Shown: one piece after another, positions 5,192 through 11,501 of the stretch
How positions within the stretch are numbered: position 1 is the stretch's first letter
Layout of the letters: each line of letters opens with the position of its first letter
Origin: JBECKR01 sp040235415
GTDB lineage: Bacteria; Acidobacteriota; Polarisedimenticolia; Polarisedimenticolales; Polarisedimenticolaceae
Direction: 5' to 3'
Assembly: GCA_040235415.1 (NCBI GenBank)
Contig: JBECKR010000315.1
Span: 1-12,005, forward strand
Length of the DNA stretch: 12,005 nucleotides
Position numbers and translations under genes: made by a program
Notes under the pieces: model-generated
What the model saw: only the letters and a program-made list of their open reading frames with translations
What the model was told of the DNA's origin: nothing
Databases searched by the model: none

Positions 5192-6303
5192 GGCAGCGTC
5201 TGGACTTCGACCGACAGCACGGCCGGGAGGTCCCGGACGATCGGAGACCAACTGTCGCCGGCATCCGCCGAGACGTAAACTTGCCCGCCGGTCGTCCCGA
5301 AGTACACGCCGCACGGGTCGAGCGCGTCCACCGCCATCGCGTCGCGCAGCACGTTGACGTAGCAGTCGCGCTGCGGCAGGCCGCGCGTCAGCGCCTCCCA
5401 CTCGTTCCCGCCGGTCCGGCTGCGGTACACGCGGAGCTTCCCTTCGGGCGGATAGTGCTCGGAGTCGCTCTTGATCGGCACGACGTAGATCGTCTCGGGC
5501 TCGTGCGTATGCACGTCGATCGCGAACCCGAAGTCGGTCGGCAGGTTGCCGCTGACCTCGTGCCACGACTCGCCGGCGTCCTCGCTGCGCAGCACGTCCC
5601 AGTGCTTCTGCATGTAGAGCACGCCGGGCCGCGAGCGGTGCATCGCGATGTGGTGGACGCAGTGCCCGACCTCGGCCTCGGGATCCGGAATGTACTGCGA
5701 GTGCAGCCCGCGGTTGATCGGACGCCACGTGGCGCCGCCGTCGTCGGTCCGGAACGCGCCCGCCGCCGAGATCGCGATGAACATCCGCTTCGGCTCGCTC
5801 GGGTCGAGCAGGATCGAGTGCAGGCACATTCCGCCGGCGCCGGGCATCCACTTCGGACCGGATCCGTGGCCCCGGAGCCCCGCGATCTCCCGCCACGTCT
5901 TGCCGCCGTCCTTCGAGCGGAACAGCGCGGCGTCCTCGACGCCGGCCAAGACGTCGTCGGGGTCGTCCAGCGACGGCTCGAAGTGCCACACCCGCTTGAA
6001 CTCCCACGGATGCGGCGTCCCGTCGTACCACTGGTGCGTCCCCGGAACGCCGTCGTAGGCGAACTCGTTCCCGACCGGCTCCCAGCTCTTCCCGCCGTCG
6101 TCGGAGCGTTGCACCTGCTGGCCGAACCAGCCGCTCGTCTGCGAGGCGTACAGCCGGTTCGGATCGGCCGGCGACCCCTTGAGGTGATAGATCTCCCAGC
6201 CGCCGAAGAGCGGCCCGTGCACGTCGAAGCGCTCGCGCTTGCCGTCCGACTCCAGCACGAACGCGCCCTTGCGCGTGCCGACGAGGACCCGTATCGAGCT
6301 CAT
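5188..6303 (-). CDS. BNR/Asp-box beta-propeller protein (WD40/YVTN/sialidase-like)
   Basis: The 371-residue protein carries a series of Asp-box repeats, S/TxDxGxxW: SDDGGKSW 67-74, SKDGGKTW 130-137, TDDGGATW 186-193, SEDAGESW 240-247, a degenerate SRTGGNEW 295-302 and SADAGDSW 345-352. This spacing fits a five- to seven-bladed beta-propeller filling the whole chain. There is no signal peptide or membrane segment, so unlike classical sialidases and photosystem-assembly relatives it is predicted to be cytosolic. Sialidase active-site features cannot be claimed. A His-rich patch HCVHHIAMH (214-222) is notable. ATG at 6303 has GAGGAG about 7 nt upstream. The gene overlaps the MoaD-like gene by 4 bp, which strongly suggests joint function. 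No clear promoter is visible in the 152 bp upstream. Confidence 0.88.
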   Translation of the reverse strand: MSSIRVLVGTRKGAFVLESDGKRERFDVHGPLFGGWEIYHLKGSPADPNRLYASQTSGWFGQQVQRSDDGGKSWEPVGNEFAYDGVPGTHQWYDGTPHPWEFKRVWHFEPSLDDPDDVLAGVEDAALFRSKDGGKTWREIAGLRGHGSGPKWMPGAGGMCLHSILLDPSEPKRMFIAISAAGAFRTDDGGATWRPINRGLHSQYIPDPEAEVGHCVHHIAMHRSRPGVLYMQKHWDVLRSEDAGESWHEVSGNLPTDFGFAIDVHTHEPETIYVVPIKSDSEHYPPEGKLRVYRSRTGGNEWEALTRGLPQRDCYVNVLRDAMAVDALDPCGVYFGTTGGQVYVSADAGDSWSPIVRDLPAVLSVEVQTLP

Positions 6304-6455
6304 CGTGTTCTCCTCGTAGGGCGTTACGGTCGCACGGAAGCGTCCCGGGGCGGCGCCCCCGACGGTTCCCGGCCCTGTCGTCCCCTGCCCCTAGGGTACG
6401 ACGAACGGGGCGCTTCCGATTCGACCGGGAAACGGAAATGTCCTCGCCGGGTCCG
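6304..6455. other. Intergenic gap upstream of the beta-propeller gene with two stem-loops
   Basis: No gene is seen. GGGGC (6347-6351) faces GCCCC (6355-6359) across a 3-nt loop, and GTCGT (6377-6381) faces ACGAC (6398-6402) with further GC pairing inside. The second lies about 55 nt past the end of the DUF2784 gene and could be a weak transcription end for the leuS operon; neither is followed by a U-tract. I could not find a convincing promoter for the beta-propeller gene here. Confidence 0.3.
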
Positions 6456-6818
6456 CTACCGCCGGACGTGCCGCAGCACGATGACGTACGCCAGGGCGTT
6501 CGCCGCGAGCACCAGCACTCCGAGTCCGACCTGTGCTCCGCGCGTCAGGCCCTCGGGGTACAGCACCGGCAGCAGGTAGTGCGCGACGAACCCGCCGCCG
6601 TAGCCCGCCTCGCCGCCGGCCCGCCGCAGGGCGTTCTCGAGCGGCGTCAGCGGGCAGACCCAGCCCGTTAACGAGATCAGCGCGCCCCACGCGGCGCACG
6701 GCAGGTGGGCCCAGGCGACGCGTCTCCAGCGGATCGCGAAGAAGCCGCCGAGGACGACGAACAGGACGAACGCGAGGTGGACGACGACGAGCAGATCGGC
6801 CAGCGCCCGCTCGATCAC
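6456..6818 (-). CDS. DUF2784 membrane protein
   Basis: The 120-residue protein shows four hydrophobic segments (roughly 8-28, 38-55, 78-88 and 96-114) and the recognisable DUF2784 signature: GWVCPLTPLENALRR (52-66), then GGFVAHYLLPVLYPEGL (74-90). No function is established for the family; it is a small inner-membrane protein. The GTG at 6818 lies 7 nt after the leuS stop, so it is likely to be cotranscribed and translationally coupled with leuS. It is the last gene of that unit; a possible terminator stem-loop lies at 6377-6402. Confidence 0.88.
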   Translation of the reverse strand: MIERALADLLVVVHLAFVLFVVLGGFFAIRWRRVAWAHLPCAAWGALISLTGWVCPLTPLENALRRAGGEAGYGGGFVAHYLLPVLYPEGLTRGAQVGLGVLVLAANALAYVIVLRHVRR

Positions 6819-6825
6819 GGCGGCG

Positions 6826-9417
6826 TCACCGCACGACGAGGTTCACGAGGCGCCCCGGGACGACGATCGACTTCACGACGATCCTGCCCTCGAGCCAGCG
6901 GGCGGCCGCCTCGCGGGCGAGCGCCTCGAGCGCGTCGCGGCCGGCGCCGCTCGGCGCCCGGACGCGGGCGCGGGTCTTGCCGAGGACCTGGACGACGAGC
7001 TCGAACGTCTCCTCCTCGAGGAACGCCGCGTCCCACACCGGCCACGGGGCGCGCGACACGGTGCCGTCGTGTCCGAGGCGGCGCCACAGCTCCTCCCCGA
7101 CGTGCGGAGCGAACGGCGCGAGGGCGCACACGAACCGCTCCGCCTGCGACCGGGTCATGGCGCCGGGATGCCGCCCCGCGTCGTTGACGAACGTCATGAA
7201 GGCCGCGACCGCGGTGTTGAACGAGAACGGCCCGAACGCGTCGTCGACCCGCTTGAGGCAGCGGTGCAGCGCGCGCTCGACCTCGAGCGCGGGCCCCTCG
7301 AGCGCGGGCGCCTCCGCGCGGAGCCCCGGCCGAACCGGCTCGCTCGTTTCCGGATCGACCACGAGGCGCCAGGCGCGCTCCAGGAATCGCCGGCAGCCGA
7401 CGATGCCGCTCGCGTCCCACAGCCGCGCGTCGCCCAGCGGGGACATGAACATCTCGTACAACCGGAACGTGTCGGCGCCGTACTCCGCGATGACGTCGTC
7501 GGGGTTGACGACGTTCCCCTTCGACTTCGACATCGCGGTCATGACCTGGGTCAAGGGCGCCCCGTCGTCGCGCCGCACGAACGACCCGTCTCGCGCCTCG
7601 ACCTCCGAGACGTGCACCCAGCGGCCGCTTCCGTCCTTGTACGCCGCCGCTCCCAGCAGCCCCTGGTTGAACAGCTTCGGGAACGGCTCGGCGGTGTGCA
7701 CGAGACCGACGTCGTAGAGCACCTTGTGCCAGAAGCGGGCGTACAGCAGGTGCAGCACGGCGTGCGTCGCGCCGCCGACGTAGAGGTCGACCGGCCCCCA
7801 GTACCGCTCGGCCTCGGACGAGAACGGCTCACGGTCGTCGTGCGGGTCCATGAAGCGCAGCCAGTACCAGCACGACCCCGCCCAGCCCGGCATCGTGTCG
7901 GTGTCCCGCCGGGCCGGCCGGCCCGAAGCCGGATCGACGGTGTGGAGCCACTCGGTCGCTCGGGCCAGTGGCGGCGAGCCGTCCGCGGACGGAGTGAAAT
8001 CGTCCATGTCCGGCAGGCGCACCGGGAGATCCTCGTCGCGAACGCGCACGACGGTGCCGTCGTCGAGGTGCAGCAGCGGGAACGGCTCGCCCCAGTACCG
8101 CTGCCGGCTGAACAGCCAGTCGCGCAGGCGGTAGCGCACCGCGCCGCGGCCCGCGCCGCGCTCCGAGAGCAGAGCGATCGTGCGCGCCTTCGCGTCCGGA
8201 GTCGCGAGCCCGTCGATCGGGGGGGAGTTCACCGCGGTCCCGTCGCCGGTGAAGCACGCGCCCTCGGAGAGCCCGGCGACGCCGCCCGGCGGACGGACGA
8301 CCTCGACCACCGGGAGGGCGTACTTCTTCGCGAACTCGAAGTCGCGGTCGTCGTGCCCGGGCACCGCCATGATCGCCCCGGTGCCGTAGGAGATCAGGAC
8401 GTAGTCCGCGATCCAGATCGGGATGCGGGACCGCGGGTCCTCGGACGGGAGCAGCGGATTGAGCGCGTACGCGCCGCTGAACACCCCCGTCTTGTCCTTC
8501 GCGAGGTCGGTCCGCTCGAGGTCGGACTTCACCGCGGCCGCCGCGACGTAGGCCTCGACCTCGGCGCGACGCTCGGGGGTCGTCAGGGTCGCGACGAGAG
8601 GATGCTCCGGGGAGAGGACGCAAAACGTCGCGCCGAACAGCGTGTCGGGCCGGGTGGTGAACACCTCGAACGCCGCCCCGGGGCGGCCCGCGACGTCGAA
8701 GCGGATCTCCGCACCCTCGGACCGGCCGATCCACTCGCGCTGCATCGCCTTGATGGACTCGGGCCAGTCGAGGCCCTCGAGATCCGCGAGCAGCCGCTCG
8801 GCGTACGCCGTGATCTTGAGCATCCACTGCTCGAGCGGCCGCCGCACGCACGGGAAGTCGCCCCGTTCCGATCGACCGTTGACGACCTCCTCGTTCGCGA
8901 GGACGGTCTTGAGCTCCTCGCACCACCACACCGACATCTCCGCCGGGTACGCCAGGCCGAGGTCGAACAGGCGGGCGAAGATCCACTGCGTCCAGCGGTA
9001 GTAGCGCGGGTCGGCGGTCGAGAACTCGCGGCTCCAGTCGTACGCGAGGCCGATGAGCCGCATCTGGCGCCGGAAGTTGGCGATATTGGCCCGCGTGGTC
9101 TCCGAGGGGTGCTTGCCGGTCTGGATGGCGTACTGCTCGGCCGGGAGGCCGAACGCATCCCACCCCATCGGATGCAGGACGTTGTATCCCTCCATCCACC
9201 GGCGGCGCGCGACGATGTCCGTGCCGATGTACCCGACCGGGTGGCCGACGTGCAGGCCCGACCCCGAGGGGTACGGAAACATGTCGAGCACGTAGCACTT
9301 CGGCCGGTCCGGGTCGAAGCCCGGCTCGCCGGGGTTCGTGGCGCGAAACGTCTCGTTCTCGAGCCAAAACCTCTGCCAGCGCGGCTCGATCTCGGCGGGG
9401 TCGTACGCGTTTCCCAT
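6826..9417 (-). CDS. leuS: Leucyl-tRNA synthetase (class Ia, full length)
   Basis: The 863-residue protein is the usual length for bacterial LeuRS, which charges tRNA-Leu with leucine in the cytosol. The ATP-site HIGH motif reads HVGH at 56-59, after YVLDMFPYPSGSGL. The WWCEELKTVLANEEV segment and the CP1 editing domain with YGTGAIMAVPGHDDRDFEFA are intact, including the conserved Asp residues of the editing pocket. The KMSKS loop appears as AMSKSKGN, with M at residue 629. The anticodon-binding and C-terminal domains run to the end. ATG at 9417 (MGNAYDPAEIEPRWQ) has GGAGA 5 nt upstream; an ATG 8 codons earlier (MCGPTENE) lacks one. It is followed within 7 nt by the DUF2784 gene and is divergent from the exported protein at 9508. 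No frameshift is seen. Confidence 0.98.
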   Translation of the reverse strand: MGNAYDPAEIEPRWQRFWLENETFRATNPGEPGFDPDRPKCYVLDMFPYPSGSGLHVGHPVGYIGTDIVARRRWMEGYNVLHPMGWDAFGLPAEQYAIQTGKHPSETTRANIANFRRQMRLIGLAYDWSREFSTADPRYYRWTQWIFARLFDLGLAYPAEMSVWWCEELKTVLANEEVVNGRSERGDFPCVRRPLEQWMLKITAYAERLLADLEGLDWPESIKAMQREWIGRSEGAEIRFDVAGRPGAAFEVFTTRPDTLFGATFCVLSPEHPLVATLTTPERRAEVEAYVAAAAVKSDLERTDLAKDKTGVFSGAYALNPLLPSEDPRSRIPIWIADYVLISYGTGAIMAVPGHDDRDFEFAKKYALPVVEVVRPPGGVAGLSEGACFTGDGTAVNSPPIDGLATPDAKARTIALLSERGAGRGAVRYRLRDWLFSRQRYWGEPFPLLHLDDGTVVRVRDEDLPVRLPDMDDFTPSADGSPPLARATEWLHTVDPASGRPARRDTDTMPGWAGSCWYWLRFMDPHDDREPFSSEAERYWGPVDLYVGGATHAVLHLLYARFWHKVLYDVGLVHTAEPFPKLFNQGLLGAAAYKDGSGRWVHVSEVEARDGSFVRRDDGAPLTQVMTAMSKSKGNVVNPDDVIAEYGADTFRLYEMFMSPLGDARLWDASGIVGCRRFLERAWRLVVDPETSEPVRPGLRAEAPALEGPALEVERALHRCLKRVDDAFGPFSFNTAVAAFMTFVNDAGRHPGAMTRSQAERFVCALAPFAPHVGEELWRRLGHDGTVSRAPWPVWDAAFLEEETFELVVQVLGKTRARVRAPSGAGRDALEALAREAAARWLEGRIVVKSIVVPGRLVNLVVR

Positions 9418-9507
9418 CTCGTTCTCCGTCGGGCCGCACATTCTACCCTTCCTTCCGGAACCGTACCGGTGCACCCTCGGGGGACGATCCCGATCGAGGA
9501 GGACCTC
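9418..9507. promoter_or_regulatory. Divergent promoter region of leuS and the exported protein
   Basis: This 90-bp gap must hold both promoters. On the minus strand TAGAAT (9445-9440) is a good -10 for leuS, placing the transcript start near 9433, but no matching -35 hexamer lies 16-18 nt upstream. On the plus strand GAGGAGGA (9496-9503) is the ribosome site of the exported protein; no clear promoter hexamers are seen for it. No T-box or other leader fold for leuS fits in so short a gap. Confidence 0.3.
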
Positions 9508-10035
9508 ATGAGATTGCCGCGCGTGTCCCTGGCCGCACTCGTCCTCGCGTTGCCGGCGCTCGGCGCCGAGCCGGCGTCGCCGATTCCCGCTCTCGAGCCG
9601 TTCGCCCCGCTCGTCGGCACGGTCTGGGTCGGGACGTTTCCGGACGGCAAGACGACCGACACCCAGGAGTTCGCCTGGGTGTACGGGGGGAAGTTTCTGC
9701 GCAACGTGCACCGCGTCCGGAACGCGGCGGGCGAGGTCGTCTACGAGGGCGAGACGATCTACGCCTGGGATCCGAAGTCGGAGACGATCGTGTGGTGGTA
9801 CTGGAACGCCACCGGCGGCTTCATCACCGGCACGCTCGTGAAGTCCGACGACGGCTGGCGCGTCGACGGCCTCAACCACGCCCCGCCGCCCCAGCCCGAA
9901 AGGGTCCGGGGGTCGCTCCGGATCCGCTCGAAGCGCGAATGGGAGTCGGTGCAGTACCTCCCCGAGGGCGACGGCTGGAAGGAGCGGTTCACGATGACGT
10001 TCCGTCCGAAGGAGGCCGCGGCCGGGAGCTCGTAG
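9508..10035 (+). CDS. Exported DUF1579/lipocalin-like protein of unknown function
   Basis: The 175-residue protein begins with a clear Sec signal peptide: MRLPR, a hydrophobic core (about 6-18) and an AxA-like site LGA (18-20), giving a mature start near E21. The mature part is rich in beta strands: LEPFAPLVGTVWVGTFPDGK, a WVYGGKFLRN strand, an ETIYAWDPKSETIVWWYWNATGGF segment with several Trp, and a final RFTMTFRP strand. This resembles small lipocalin-like or DUF1579-type barrels that bind hydrophobic ligands, but I do not recognise a specific family with certainty. ATG at 9508 is preceded by GAGGAGGA. It stands alone on the plus strand between divergent leuS and the TetR gene, and a weak stem-loop follows about 80 nt past its stop. 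Confidence 0.85.
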   Translation: MRLPRVSLAALVLALPALGAEPASPIPALEPFAPLVGTVWVGTFPDGKTTDTQEFAWVYGGKFLRNVHRVRNAAGEVVYEGETIYAWDPKSETIVWWYWNATGGFITGTLVKSDDGWRVDGLNHAPPPQPERVRGSLRIRSKREWESVQYLPEGDGWKERFTMTFRPKEAAAGSS

Positions 10036-10116
10036 CCTCTCGCGCTCATGTGAAAAGATCTGCACTCTCCTCGTACGCGCCGAGGCGTCGGGCCGACCTC
10101 TTCGTGGGGGATGCCC

Positions 10117-10135
10117 GAGAGCGACTCAAGCTCTT
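10117..10135 (+). terminator. Possible weak terminator after the exported protein
   Basis: AGAGC (10118-10122) faces GCTCT (10130-10134) across a 7-nt loop, with a G-T pair extending the stem at its base (10117/10135). It is followed by an AT-rich run rather than a proper U-tract, so termination is only possible. Confidence 0.3.
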
Positions 10136-10159
10136 ATTAAACATATAGATACATAATAA
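10134..10159. other. AT-rich dyad in a GC-rich background
   Basis: The stretch from about 10131 to 10161 is almost wholly A/T, unlike anything else in the window. It contains TTATTA (10134-10139) and its inverse TAATAA (10154-10159), separated by 14 nt. It lies about 25 nt upstream of the -35 element of the TetR promoter. It could be an upstream activating site, a protein-binding dyad or a trace of inserted DNA. Confidence 0.4.
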
Positions 10160-10182
10160 TCGACGGAACGTCGCCGCGACGC

Positions 10183-10211
10183 TTGCGCCGCGGGCGATTG
10201 GCGGCTATGAT
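10183..10211 (+). promoter_or_regulatory. Predicted promoter of the TetR-DUF6448 operon
   Basis: TTGCGC (10183-10188) is followed after 17 nt by TATGAT (10206-10211), a good -10. The predicted start near 10218 gives a leader of about 22 nt with GGAGG at 10231-10235. The operator at 10211-10228 overlaps the last base of the -10 and the start site. Confidence 0.6.
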
Positions 10212-10228
10212 GTGAATTGCCATTCACA
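10211..10228. promoter_or_regulatory. TetR-type palindromic operator TGTGAAT-N4-ATTCACA
   Basis: TGTGAAT (10211-10217) is repeated as its exact inverse ATTCACA (10222-10228) with a 4-nt centre, an 18-bp dyad typical of TetR-family sites. It covers the transcription start of the gene for a TetR regulator 11 nt downstream, so negative autoregulation is the simplest reading. Confidence 0.75.
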
Positions 10229-10239
10229 TTGGAGGGCCG

Positions 10240-10884
10240 GTGGCCACCGCGAAGCTCGACACGGAGACCCGCCGCGAACAGATCGCCGACGCGGCGCTCG
10301 CGCTCCTCGGCAGCGGCGGACTCGCCGCGCTCAGCGTGTCCGCGGTCGCCCGCAGGCTCGGTCTCGTCCCCTCCGCGCTCTACCGCCACTTCCGTGGGAA
10401 GGACCGAATCCTCGACGCGGTGCTCGACCGGATCCGGGACCGCCTGCACGACAACCTCGAACGATCGTGCGCGGCGACCGACGACGCGCTCGAGCGCCTC
10501 GAGCGCCTCTTGGACCTCCACGTGGCGTTGATCCGGGAGAACCGCGGCATCCCCCGACTCGTGTTCTCGGAGGCGACGCTCGGCGGCAGCCCGGAGCGCG
10601 CCCGGCGGCTGTTCGGGATCGTCGAGAGCTTCGTCGGAGGGGTGGCGCAGATCGTCCGGCGCGGGCAGGAGGTCGGCCGCGTGCGCGCCGACCGCGACGC
10701 CGAGACCGTGGCCATGGCGTTCCTGGGGATCGTCCAGCCCGCCGCGCTGCTGTGGCATCTGAGCGGCGGGAAGTTCGACGTCACGCGTCACGGACGGCGC
10801 GCCTGGTCGATGTTGCGCAGCGAGATCGAGGCCGTGGGGCAGCCCGTCCGTCCCTTGCCGGACGGACCGAGGAGGAACCGATGA
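10240..10884 (+). CDS. TetR/AcrR family transcriptional regulator
   Basis: The 214-residue protein has the standard TetR N-terminal domain: RREQIADAALALLGSGGLAALSVSAVARRLGLVPSALYRHFRGKDRILDAV, with the helix-turn-helix at about 32-51. The C-terminal part is helical, as expected for the ligand-binding and dimerisation domain, and its ligand cannot be read from sequence. The GTG start has a GGAGG only 4 nt upstream, slightly close but the only good site. The TGA stop overlaps the ATG of the DUF6448 gene (ATGA), so the two form a coupled operon. The palindrome over the promoter is its likely own target, so the ligand of this repressor should induce the DUF6448 protein. Confidence 0.95.
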   Translation: MATAKLDTETRREQIADAALALLGSGGLAALSVSAVARRLGLVPSALYRHFRGKDRILDAVLDRIRDRLHDNLERSCAATDDALERLERLLDLHVALIRENRGIPRLVFSEATLGGSPERARRLFGIVESFVGGVAQIVRRGQEVGRVRADRDAETVAMAFLGIVQPAALLWHLSGGKFDVTRHGRRAWSMLRSEIEAVGQPVRPLPDGPRRNR

Positions 10885-11501
10885 TCCGACGACACCGGCA
10901 TCCGTTGTTCTACGTGGGGCTCGTCACGACGGTGGTCGCGACGCTGCTGTCCGCTCGCCCCGCCCGAGCGCACTGCGATACGCTCGACGGTCCCGTCGTC
11001 GTCGACGCGAAGTCTGCGCTCGCTTCGGGCGATCCTACGCCGGTGCTCAAGTGGGTATCGGCCGCAGACGAACCCGAGATCCGCGCCGCGTTCGCGAAGG
11101 CCCTCGCCGTTCGCGGCGCCGGCGACGACGCTCGCGAGGTCGCCGACACCTGGTTCTTCGAGACCCTCGTGCGGGTCCATCGCGCCGGTGAGGGTGCGCC
11201 GTTCACCGGCCTGAAGCCTGCCGGCACGCCGGTCGAGCCCGCGGTCCGGCTCGCCGACCGAGCGCTCGCCGACGGCGATGTCGGCGACCTCGTCGACGCC
11301 GTCACCGCGGAAGTCGCCTCGGGACTTCGCGAGCGGTTCGCGAAAGCCTCGCTGCGCCGGGGGCACGCCGGCGACAGCGTCGCCGACGGCCGGGCCTACG
11401 TCGCCGCGTACGTGGAGTTCGTGCACTACGCCGAGCGGCTACACGAAACGGCGGGAGCGTCCGGTCACCCCGACGGAACCGGAGTCGAGCACGAGCACTA
11501 G
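10881..11501 (+). CDS. Exported DUF6448 family protein, predicted mature N-terminus His-Cys-Asp
   Basis: The 206-residue protein has a Sec signal peptide with a basic start (MIRRHRH), a hydrophobic core (about 9-23) and a signal peptidase I site ARA (28-30). Cleavage there exposes H31-C32-D33. I recognise the DUF6448 pattern: HCDTLDGPVV (31-40), PVLKWV (54-59), WFFETLVRVHRAGEGAPFTGLKPAG (91-115) and, near the end, VEFVHYAERLH (178-188). The mature part is predicted mainly helical, and the C-terminus is His-rich (H196, H204, H206). The start ATG overlaps the TetR stop, and AGGAGGAA precedes it. The family's function is unknown to me. The mature H-C-D-x-x-x-G start resembles the nickel hook of Ni-superoxide dismutase, though the second hook cysteine is Asp here. 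Confidence 0.9.
   Translation: MIRRHRHPLFYVGLVTTVVATLLSARPARAHCDTLDGPVVVDAKSALASGDPTPVLKWVSAADEPEIRAAFAKALAVRGAGDDAREVADTWFFETLVRVHRAGEGAPFTGLKPAGTPVEPAVRLADRALADGDVGDLVDAVTAEVASGLRERFAKASLRRGHAGDSVADGRAYVAAYVEFVHYAERLHETAGASGHPDGTGVEHEH

Noticed and set aside
5188..6303. Calling the beta-propeller a sialidase enzyme
   Set aside because: Asp-boxes are structural; no arginine triad or signal peptide is evident, so enzymatic sialidase activity is unsupported.
5281..6579. A plus-strand frame of 432 codons opposite the beta-propeller gene
   Set aside because: It is antisense to a protein with six Asp-box repeats and has the composition expected of a GC-driven shadow frame.
7069..10035. A plus-strand open frame of nearly 1000 codons opposite leuS
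   Set aside because: It is the antisense frame of a clearly recognised leucyl-tRNA synthetase, kept open by high GC. Only its last part from 9508, with its own ribosome site and signal peptide, is a real gene.
9418..10065. N-terminal extension of LeuRS beyond residue 1 in the open frame
   Set aside because: The family's conserved start and the ribosome site are at 9417; the extension is antisense to the exported protein.
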